25,759 nucleotides of DNA from IDS-8 sp965651325 (GTDB lineage Bacteria; Pseudomonadota; Gammaproteobacteria; Steroidobacterales; Woeseiaceae): positions 1 through 25,759 of the forward strand of contig CBFGSB010000023.1 in the NCBI GenBank assembly GCA_965651325.1. The letters are read 5' to 3'. Made by a program: the position numbers and the translations under genes. Below, piece after piece: positions 16,968-22,999 of this stretch (position 1 is its first letter; the number at the start of each line of letters is the position of its first letter). The notes under the pieces are model-generated. The model did no database searches and was not told the DNA's origin. It saw only the letters and a list, made by a program, of their open reading frames with translations.

Positions 16968-18451
16968 ACCGGCAGCGCGATCTCGAGCTGCTGCTCGGGA
17001 CGCATACGCCCCTGATCCTCATCGAGACGCGCGACGAGTCGCGCATGCTGGACCTCCTGGCGGCGATCGGGCGCTCGCGCAAGAGCGAGGAGTACGTCCC
17101 CCTGTTCCGCTGGAGCGTCACGGACGGGCTGCAGCGCCTGGACATCGCTCTCGAGCCGCAACTCCATAACGCGGCGCCGGCGGACGTGCTGAAGCACATC
17201 CGCGCCGTGAGCAAGCCCGGCATCTATGTCCTGCTCGATTTTCATCCGTACCTGCAGGAACCCGTGAACGTGCGGCTGCTGAAGGACATCTGCCTGCGCT
17301 TCACGGAGATCCCGAAGCAGCTCGTGCTGGTCAGCCATCGTCTCGAACTGCCCGCGGAGCTTGCGCCCTACAGCGTCCGCTTCGAGATGGCGCTGCCGTC
17401 AGCCGGGGAGCGGGAAGCCATCGTGAAGCGCGTCGCGCGCGAATGGGCGGACGCCAGCCAGCGCCCGGTGCGCGTCGACAAGAAGGCGCACGCCATGCTG
17501 ATCCGCAACCTCGCCGGCCTGACGGATGCCGATACCGAACGCCTCGCCCGCGGCGCCATTGCCGACGACGGGGCGATCTCGCACAGTGACCTGGCGGGCG
17601 TGATGCAGGCAAAGTACGAGCTGCTGAACAGCGGCGGTGTCCTGCAATTCGAATACGAGACACGCCGCTTCAGCGACGTCGGGGGCTTGAGCCGCCTGAA
17701 ACACTGGCTGACACAGAGGCGCCCGGCATTCACCGCGGCAGAGGGCGCGGCGCACCTCGACCCGCCCCGCGGCGTGCTGCTGATCGGGGTGCAGGGCTGC
17801 GGCAAGAGCCTGGCCGCGAAAGCTACCGCGGGCATCTTCGGCATACCGCTGCTGCGCCTCGATTTCGGCACGCTCTACAACAAGTATCACGGCGAAACCG
17901 AGCGCAACCTGCGCGAGTCGCTGCGCACGGCGGACGTCATGGCACCCTGCGTGCTCTGGATCGACGAAATCGAGAAAGGCCTGGCCGGGCGCGGCGGCGA
18001 GACGGGTACGACGCAGCGGGTGCTCGCCGGGTTCCTCACCTGGCTCGCGGAAAAGAAAAACAAGGTGTTCGTCGTCGCCACCGCGAACGACATCGCGGCC
18101 CTGCCGCCGGAGCTCGTGCGCAAGGGCCGTTTCGACGAGATCTTCTTCGTCGACCTGCCCGACCCGGAAGTGCGCGCGGAGATCGCGAAGATCCACCTCG
18201 CGAGCCGCGACCAGGTACTGGACCCGCTGGACCTGGGCCGCGTCGCAGCCGCGACGGAGGGCTTCTCCGGTGCCGAAATCGAGCAGGCCGTCGTCTCCGC
18301 GCTGTACGCCGCGCATGCGCAGGGTAGTGCCCTCACCGCCCGTCACCTGCTGGAGGCCGTGGGGGCCACGAGGCCGCTCTCGGTCGTGATGGCCGAGCAC
18401 GTGGGGCGCCTGCGCCAGTGGGCGGACGGGCGTACCGTGCCTTGCGATTGA
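16964..18451 (+). CDS. AAA+ ATPase, Ycf46-like
   Basis: The 495-residue cytoplasmic ATPase has an N-terminal region (about 1-190, opening VNRQRDLELLLGTHTPLILI) typical of Ycf46-type proteins, then a linker and a single AAA domain. Walker A is GVQGCGKS (275-282), Walker B LWIDEIEKG (Asp334-Glu335), sensor 1 ATAND and the arginine-finger region RKGRFDEIFFVDLPDPEVR. The C-terminal lid has TEGFSGAEIEQAVVSALYAA. GTG at 16964 is chosen because it overlaps the previous stop as GTGA and has GGGG about 8 bases upstream; a GTG at 16955 would add three residues. Ycf46 is poorly understood; a role in CO2 use is reported in a cyanobacterium. Here it is coupled to lipoproteins and a peptidase, suggesting a remodelling role for envelope or FHA partner proteins, which is inference. 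Confidence 0.9.
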   Translation: MNRQRDLELLLGTHTPLILIETRDESRMLDLLAAIGRSRKSEEYVPLFRWSVTDGLQRLDIALEPQLHNAAPADVLKHIRAVSKPGIYVLLDFHPYLQEPVNVRLLKDICLRFTEIPKQLVLVSHRLELPAELAPYSVRFEMALPSAGEREAIVKRVAREWADASQRPVRVDKKAHAMLIRNLAGLTDADTERLARGAIADDGAISHSDLAGVMQAKYELLNSGGVLQFEYETRRFSDVGGLSRLKHWLTQRRPAFTAAEGAAHLDPPRGVLLIGVQGCGKSLAAKATAGIFGIPLLRLDFGTLYNKYHGETERNLRESLRTADVMAPCVLWIDEIEKGLAGRGGETGTTQRVLAGFLTWLAEKKNKVFVVATANDIAALPPELVRKGRFDEIFFVDLPDPEVRAEIAKIHLASRDQVLDPLDLGRVAAATEGFSGAEIEQAVVSALYAAHAQGSALTARHLLEAVGATRPLSVVMAEHVGRLRQWADGRTVPCD

Positions 18452-18472
18452 ACGAAGTGGTAGAATTCAAGG

Positions 18473-20434
18473 ATGGCTAATGACAACAAAAATACTCACG
18501 AGTTAGCCTCCGACCTGGACGACGACACCTCCGAGCTCGAGCTGTTGCCGGCCACGTACGCGGACGCGGGGCTCGACTATGAAGCCGAATCGGACGCCGC
18601 CACGCACTCCTTCGAGAGCCCCGACTCCACGCACGAGCGGAAGTCGGTAGCGGCGCTGCAGGCGGCGCTCAGCGAGCGCGACGACCAGATCGGCCGGCTC
18701 GAATACGACCTGGAACAACTGCGCGCGCGCCTGAGCGGCCTCGAGACCGAGCTCAAGGCCCGCGAGGCCCTCACCGAGGGCGTGTCGGCCGAGCTCGGCG
18801 AGACCCGGCAGGCGCTGCGCGGGGCGCGCGAGCGGCTGGATGAACGCGACCAGGCCTTCGCCGAGTTGGACGCCCGGCTGAAGGATTCGGAAAGCGCGTT
18901 GAAAGATGCGCGGCAGGAAGCCGGGGCGGCGAGCGCCGCGAGCACGGCTGCCGAAGCACGCGCGGTGGAGGACGCGCGGCGCATCGACGTCCTCGCCGCC
19001 GACCTGGAGCAGGCGCGTAGCGAACGCCAGGAGGCGCTGGATGCCGCGGACTCGCGGACCCGGCTGCTGACCGAGCTCGAGGAACGCCACGCGGAATCGC
19101 GCTCGCTGGTCGAGACCCTCCGGCAGTACATCGACGGCCGCAAGGAACGCTGGGAACAACAGGAAATCCTGCTGCGCAGCAAGGACGAACTGATCGGCGA
19201 GCAGGCGCGCAGGCTCGCCGAATACGCAAGCAGCGGCAAGGGCGCGCAATCCGCGGCGGCGCAGAAGGAAGGCATGGCGCTGCTGACCGCCGAAATCGAC
19301 AGCCTTGCCACGCAGCTCGCGGAAATCACCGCCGAGTACGAGCAGGAGCGCGGTGACCGGGAGTCGCTCGAGGCGCAGTGCAACGCGCTCGAGGAAACCG
19401 TCGCGGGGCTTGCGGCGGACCTGGCGGCGCTCGAGCCGGTCGCGGAGCGAAACGCGCTGTTGCAGCAGGAGAACGAACGCCTGTCCGGCGCGCTCCTCGG
19501 CTATACCGACGAAATTCGCCGGCTCCAGGCGCAGGCGCTGCGCAGCGATGCGTATGCCGATAGCTTGCGCAGGCAACTGAAGGACCAGGAGGCGGAACTC
19601 CTGGCCATAAACGACGCCCACGCCGGCACGCGGTCGGCGCTCGATGACGCGCTGGCGGAACTGTCGAAGCTCAGGGAGCAGGTGGAAGACGGTAACCGGG
19701 CTGCCGCCGCGGCCCGGGACCAGGAGCACGCGGAACGGGAGCGGCTGGAACAAGCGCTCGTGGAGGCGCGCGAGGAGCTCGCCGCCGTCCAGGCCACCGT
19801 TGCCGAAACCGAGGCAACCCGCGAACAGCTTGCCTCGGAGCTGGCCGCAGCCGCCGGGGCGAAAGACGCACTGGAAGTTCGGCTGCGACAGGCCGAAGAA
19901 GACCACGGGCAGGCGATCGAAAAGCTGGCGCAGCAGGCCCGGAAGCTGCAGCAGGAGCTCTCGGAGTCCGAAGCCAAGCTCGCGAACAAGGACGCGGCAA
20001 TCGGCGTGCTGCTCGCGGAGCTTGCCGGCAAACCCCAGGCAGGGCCCTCCGAAGTCCAGGCGGACGCTCCTCCGCAACGGCCCGCCGAGCGCCGCTCGCC
20101 TGCTCCGGACGAGAAACAAGGCGCCGAGAAGGAACGCACGACCCGGCTGCTCGTCGGCACTATCGACGGGCAGGAAGTCCGTTTTCCCTTGTTCAAGAAC
20201 AAGCTCACCATCGGCCGCACTGCGCACAACGACATCCAGCTCAAGCAGCAGTTCATCAGCCGGCGGCACGCGGTCGTCATCTGTGACAACGACCATACCC
20301 GCATCGTCGATTGGGGCAGCAAGAACGGGATCTCCGTCAACGGTGTTCGTGTCTCCGAAACGGTCCTGAAGAGCGGCGACCAGGTCACGGTCGGTACTGC
20401 CGAGTTCCGGTTCGAGGAACGCCCGAAGCGCTGA
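18473..20434 (+). CDS. long coiled-coil protein with C-terminal FHA domain
   Basis: A 653-residue protein, cytoplasmic by lack of signal or membrane segment. Residues 1-55 are acidic, about 55-520 form almost continuous coiled coil rich in Ala, Glu, Arg, Leu and Gln (heptads such as RLEYDLEQLRARLSGLETEL), about 520-555 are a Pro-rich linker, and about 558-653 form an FHA domain. The FHA signature is complete: IGR (580-582), SRRH (596-599) and GSKNGISVNG. FHA domains bind phosphothreonine, so this may be a scaffold that docks a phosphorylated partner. It begins 21 bp after the AAA gene. TAGAAT (18461-18466) within TGG-TAGAAT ends 6 bases before the ATG and could be an internal promoter. The opposite strand is also open across this gene because of codon bias and is not taken as coding. 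Confidence 0.93.
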   Translation: MANDNKNTHELASDLDDDTSELELLPATYADAGLDYEAESDAATHSFESPDSTHERKSVAALQAALSERDDQIGRLEYDLEQLRARLSGLETELKAREALTEGVSAELGETRQALRGARERLDERDQAFAELDARLKDSESALKDARQEAGAASAASTAAEARAVEDARRIDVLAADLEQARSERQEALDAADSRTRLLTELEERHAESRSLVETLRQYIDGRKERWEQQEILLRSKDELIGEQARRLAEYASSGKGAQSAAAQKEGMALLTAEIDSLATQLAEITAEYEQERGDRESLEAQCNALEETVAGLAADLAALEPVAERNALLQQENERLSGALLGYTDEIRRLQAQALRSDAYADSLRRQLKDQEAELLAINDAHAGTRSALDDALAELSKLREQVEDGNRAAAAARDQEHAERERLEQALVEAREELAAVQATVAETEATREQLASELAAAAGAKDALEVRLRQAEEDHGQAIEKLAQQARKLQQELSESEAKLANKDAAIGVLLAELAGKPQAGPSEVQADAPPQRPAERRSPAPDEKQGAEKERTTRLLVGTIDGQEVRFPLFKNKLTIGRTAHNDIQLKQQFISRRHAVVICDNDHTRIVDWGSKNGISVNGVRVSETVLKSGDQVTVGTAEFRFEERPKR

Positions 20435-20465
20435 GGCAGGTGCACGCCGGGCCCGGCGGCGTTCT

Positions 20466-20522
20466 GTGAGGGCAATCACGGCAAAGCGCGAGCGGTTGCG
20501 CTAGCCTCGCGACAACCCTCAC
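20466..20522 (+). other. nested inverted repeats between the FHA gene and a small membrane protein gene
   Basis: GTGAGGG (20466-20472) is complementary to CCCTCAC (20516-20522). Within it CGCGAG (20487-20492) pairs with CTCGCG (20506-20511), and AGCG/CGCT around GTTG forms an alternative inner hairpin. The element is 57 bases and fills most of the 129-bp gap. It could be a structured 5' leader for the gene at 20564 or a transcription attenuator; there is no T tract, so a simple terminator is unlikely. Confidence 0.4.
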
Positions 20523-20563
20523 GGAAGTCAGACGATCACAGTGCCGGGACGGCGCCCAAGCAG

Positions 20564-20839
20564 ATGGATCTGAGCGCGACCAAGGATATAACGCGCACCG
20601 CCGAGCAGCTGGCGACGAGAAAGATCTGGCTGCCGAAACTCCTCTACGACGCCCTGCCCTGGTTTTACCTCGCCGCCGGTCTGGCGGCTCTTTTTGCGAC
20701 GTTGTACGTCAGCACCTGGCTGTGGGTGCTGCCGCACTATTTGCTGTTCTCCCTCGCCTGCTTCCATCTCGCCTTTGTCGTGCTCCGCAAGCGCCGACGC
20801 GCGCGCCGTGCGGCACACCATGGGTCGACGTCCGATTGA
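20564..20839 (+). CDS. small two-helix membrane protein, unknown function
   Basis: A 91-residue protein with an amphipathic N-terminus (MDLSATKDITRTAEQLATRK), two predicted transmembrane helices (about 29-48, LPWFYLAAGLAALFATLYVS; about 50-72, WVLPHYLLFSLACFHLAFVV) and a basic tail (RKRRRARR). The tail should face the cytoplasm, by the positive-inside rule, and so should the N-terminus. The opposite-strand frame is a shadow. The upstream ribosome site is weak. It may belong to the same transcript as the FHA gene or be started separately. I do not recognise a family. Confidence 0.7.
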   Translation: MDLSATKDITRTAEQLATRKIWLPKLLYDALPWFYLAAGLAALFATLYVSTWLWVLPHYLLFSLACFHLAFVVLRKRRRARRAAHHGSTSD

Positions 20840-20917
20840 ACGCCGCAGCGGCGGGGCTTGACCTGCCGTCGCCCATCGTGAACGATGCGCTCACCTCGTG
20901 GACGGTGCCCGGACATC

Positions 20918-21235
20918 GTGGAAACGCATGAACTGAAAACCAGGCTCGTGAAAGAGGTCGCGCTGCTCGCGATCCTCGGATTCATCGGCATGGCCGTGCT
21001 GCCGCTCTGCATCTGGTTCGTCGGACAGGCCGTGTTCGGCGAATACGGCAGCGGCGGCGTAATCAGCTTCTTCGGCGCGCTGCAGCGCGAGCTGTTTGCA
21101 GGCGAACCTGCCGTGTGGTTTCTGCTGCTCTCCCCCTACATCCTGTGGCAGGTCCTGCGGCTCACCCTGTGGGGCTTCCGGCGGCTTGGCAGGCCGCACG
21201 GCGAGCCGGCCGCCGACGTCCGCGACGCCCCTTGA
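20918..21235 (+). CDS. small membrane protein, unknown function
   Basis: A 105-residue protein with two predicted transmembrane segments (about 15-38, LLAILGFIGMAVLPLCIWFV; about 64-84, VWFLLLSPYILWQVLRLTLW) and a polar C-terminal tail. The frame opens at an ATG at 20885, but the first eleven residues (MRSPRGRCPDI) look like non-coding translation. GTG at 20918 (METHELKTRLVKEV) is preferred, though no good ribosome site precedes either. The gene follows the other small membrane protein by 78 bp, and both may form a pair. No family recognised. Confidence 0.65.
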   Translation: METHELKTRLVKEVALLAILGFIGMAVLPLCIWFVGQAVFGEYGSGGVISFFGALQRELFAGEPAVWFLLLSPYILWQVLRLTLWGFRRLGRPHGEPAADVRDAP

Positions 21236-21283
21236 AAATGTGACCCGGTTCACAAATTCTCTTTCCGGCACAACGATTTGGAC

Positions 21284-21305
21284 GACATAAGCTAGAACTT
21301 ATGTC
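21284..21305. promoter_or_regulatory. perfect 8-bp inverted repeat, possible operator
   Basis: GACATAAG (21284-21291) and CTTATGTC (21298-21305) are exact inverted copies separated by CTAGAA. The repeat lies in a short AT-rich patch that stands out against the GC-rich surroundings, just upstream of the hypothetical gene at 21388. The size and spacing suit a dimeric helix-turn-helix regulator. Confidence 0.45.
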
Positions 21306-21328
21306 AATGCTCGTGCATGCTCCGAACA

Positions 21329-21351
21329 CGCGCGGCTATAGTGGCCGCGCG
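21329..21351. promoter_or_regulatory. GC-rich inverted repeat flanking TATAGT
   Basis: CGCGCGGC (21329-21336) and GCCGCGCG (21344-21351) are exact inverted copies around TATAGTG. TATAGT could be a -10 element, giving a start near 21349, in which case the repeat would overlap the promoter. No good -35 is seen 16-18 bases upstream, so a stem-loop in a transcript started further upstream is equally possible. Confidence 0.35.
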
Positions 21352-21387
21352 GAGCCTACAGTTGCCACGAGAGTAGTCCGTACGCCG

Positions 21388-21744
21388 ATGATGCAGCAGT
21401 TTCTCAGATGGCTGGGCCTGCGGCTCTTCCCGCAGAAAGCGGCACCGGAACCGCCGCCGCGTCCGGTTGGCGTGCGGGTTCGTCCGCCAGCGGCGCGCCC
21501 GCAAGCTCCGAAGCCGAAACCGGTTGCGTATGCGACCGAGACCGGTGGCAAGGTAATCGACGGCGGCCCCGGCAAGAACGTGTTCGTGCGCAACCGCTTC
21601 GTTCGCGAAGACACCGGCACGCACGAAACGCTCAAGATCCTCGACGACTCCCTGCTGGAAGCGGAAGAGGAAGCCGGTATCGACCCGTACAATACCGGTC
21701 GATTCGATCGTTCCAAATCCTGGGACGTTCGTTTCCGCAAGTAA
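21388..21744 (+). CDS. hypothetical basic, proline-rich small protein
   Basis: The frame is open from an ATG at 21301, but its first 29 residues (SMLVHAPNTRGYSGR) look non-coding and cover two palindromes. The MM at 21388 is therefore chosen, giving 118 residues; the longer 147-residue version cannot be excluded. An amphipathic helix (QQFLRWLGLRLF) is followed by a Pro/Arg/Lys-rich linker (about 16-50) and a conserved-looking C-terminal half with GGPGKNVFVRNRFVREDTGT, LKILDDSLLEAEEEAGIDPY and GRFDRSKSWDVRFRK. Function unknown; the composition suggests an RNA- or membrane-associated protein, but this is not demonstrated. Confidence 0.6.
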   Translation: MMQQFLRWLGLRLFPQKAAPEPPPRPVGVRVRPPAARPQAPKPKPVAYATETGGKVIDGGPGKNVFVRNRFVREDTGTHETLKILDDSLLEAEEEAGIDPYNTGRFDRSKSWDVRFRK

Positions 21745-21770
21745 CCCGCGAGCCCGGCGCCAGGACGAAA

Positions 21771-21800
21771 TTGACGCTTGCCCTCCACCGCGGGTAACCT
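21771..21800 (+). promoter_or_regulatory. candidate sigma70 promoter for the YkvA-like gene
   Basis: TTGACG (21771-21776) and TAACCT (21795-21800) are separated by 18 bases, giving a leader of about 30 bases to the ATG at 21838. The -35 is 5/6 to consensus; the -10 is weaker. Inverted repeats CCCGCGAG (21745-21752) and CTCGCGGG (21799-21806) flank it. Confidence 0.3.
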
Positions 21801-21837
21801 CGCGGGCTCTCGACGGCCGCCGCCGGGCAAACAATCA

Positions 21838-22395
21838 ATGAGTCTCAGGGTTTCCTTCGATCTCGAAGAGAGCGATCTCAAACATTTCCGGCTGATCATG
21901 CGTGAAGCGCGCAACGCGGCCGCGCACTCCTCCCCCGAGGAAATCGTGGCCGGCGCCAAGAACCGGCTCGCGCAGGTCGGCACGGACCAGGTCCCGCATT
22001 TCATCCAGGAACGGCTGGCGAACCTCGATCTCATGATACGTATGCTCGCCGATCACGAATGGCGATTGCCGAAGCAGGAGGCCACACGCGTCCTCAATGC
22101 GCTTGCCTACTTCAGCGAGCCGAACGACCTGATCCCCGACCACATCCCGGGGCTGGGCTTCCTCGACGATGCCATCATGATCGAGTTGGTCGCCCGCGAG
22201 CTGAAGCACGAGCTGGAAGCTTACCGGGATTTTTGCACGTTCCGCGAACGCAACCCCGCGGCGAAGCCGAGGTCGCCGGATGCTACCCGGGAAGCCTGGC
22301 TCGAGGAGCGGCGGAAAGAGCTCCAGTCACGCATGCGCCGTCGCCGCAAGCGCAACAGCGCCGCGGCCGGCAAGGATCGCCCGCGGCTCTTCTGA
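21838..22395 (+). CDS. YkvA-like (DUF1232) protein
   Basis: The 185-residue protein contains the DUF1232/YkvA motif (about 83-120): LNALAYFSEPNDLIPDHIPG then LGFLDDAIMIELVARELKHE. This short segment, with its DLIPD core, is common in bacterial membrane-associated or cytoplasmic proteins of unknown function. N-terminal residues 1-80 are helical and charged, and the C-terminus is strongly basic (RRKELQSRMRRRRKRN), which may bind nucleic acid or phospholipid head groups. The ATG at 21838 is preferred over a TTG at 21778. It has a weak ribosome site. The gene follows the hypothetical at 21388 with a 93-bp gap. Confidence 0.88.
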   Translation: MSLRVSFDLEESDLKHFRLIMREARNAAAHSSPEEIVAGAKNRLAQVGTDQVPHFIQERLANLDLMIRMLADHEWRLPKQEATRVLNALAYFSEPNDLIPDHIPGLGFLDDAIMIELVARELKHELEAYRDFCTFRERNPAAKPRSPDATREAWLEERRKELQSRMRRRRKRNSAAAGKDRPRLF

Positions 22396-22409
22396 CGGTG
22401 CCTGCGCAG

Positions 22410-22694
22410 CTACGGCCAGTAATAGAAGCCCACCACGACCAGCCCGGCCCACATCAGGAGCTGGGCCGCCATCCGCCACTTATGTCGAATAATGAGCCCG
22501 TAGAAACTCAGGGCCGAGATCGCGGTCATAGCTGAGAAGAGCGCCAGGCTGGTGCTCATGGCTTCGAATTCGGCGACGAGCCGCGGGTGCTCGCCGCGCA
22601 GCAGCACGAACATGATCAGAACGGCGACCAGGCTGATGGTAATTGACAGGCATGAACCCAGAACGATGCCGGTTATGACGGTCAAAGGACGCAT
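22410..22694 (-). CDS. small three-helix membrane protein, unknown function
   Basis: A 94-residue protein with three hydrophobic helices: about 6-28 (VITGIVLGSCLSITISLVAV), about 47-65 (STSLALFSAMTAISALSFYG) and about 75-92 (QLLMWAGLVVVGFYYWP). The charged loop RGEHPRLVAEFEAM lies between the first two. The ATG at 22694 has GAGG 9 bases upstream; the longer frame to 22781 has no such support. It converges on the YkvA-like gene with a 14-bp gap. No family recognised. Confidence 0.7.
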   Translation of the reverse strand: MRPLTVITGIVLGSCLSITISLVAVLIMFVLLRGEHPRLVAEFEAMSTSLALFSAMTAISALSFYGLIIRHKWRMAAQLLMWAGLVVVGFYYWP

Positions 22695-22788
22695 GTCCGT
22701 GTACCTCGGACGAGCCGCTTCCTGACGGCCCGTCAAATGACTTTTTTGCTGATTGTGCCCTTGATTGGCGGGCCGGTGCACTCTAGCC

Positions 22789-22948
22789 TAGTGTCCTGTC
22801 CGACCCAAAAATGTGCAACTCCGGGCACGGATTTTCGTGCCTGGCAAAGGCGCGACGACGCGTGAGCACCACCAGTGCGAGGAGTCGTAACGCCGCCAGG
22901 CGCGGAAAGGCCGCGGTGTTGTGCATTTTTTGGCCGGACGGGAGACTA
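22789..22948. mobile_element. MITE-like element with terminal inverted repeats and flanking TA
   Basis: A 156-bp segment (22791-22946) begins GTGTCCTGTCCGACC and ends GGCCGGACGGGAGAC. Its two 29-base ends are imperfect inverted copies (23 of 29 positions match) and extend through AAAAATG on one side and CATTTTTT on the other. Both sides abut a TA (22789-22790 and 22947-22948), the target duplication used by IS630/Tc1-mariner elements. No open frame for a transposase fits inside. An internal hairpin, GGCACG/CGTGCC (22824-22841), adds to the folded arms. It sits upstream of prc, and its right end is 51 bases before the ATG at 23000. Non-autonomous insertion is inferred; no second full copy is in the window. 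Confidence 0.55.
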
Positions 22949-22999
22949 ACCCACTTGGCCCTGCCTCTAAAAGTTCCGCGGAGCCCCGCGCCGCGAACG

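Noticed and set aside
18503..20479. 658-codon open frame on the minus strand across the FHA gene
   Set aside because: It is the mirror of a GC-rich coiled-coil gene. The plus-strand protein has a complete FHA motif, while the minus product is repetitive with no recognisable domain or ribosome site.
22734..22747. T6 run after a TGACGG/CCGTCA dyad as a terminator
   Set aside because: The dyad (22723-22735) has almost no loop and is separated from the T run. On the plus strand it would end transcription far beyond the YkvA-like gene, so no clear role can be supported.
22811..22999. N-terminal extension of prc by 63 codons
   Set aside because: This stretch largely overlaps the inverted-repeat element, has no homology to Prc and precedes an intact signal peptide.
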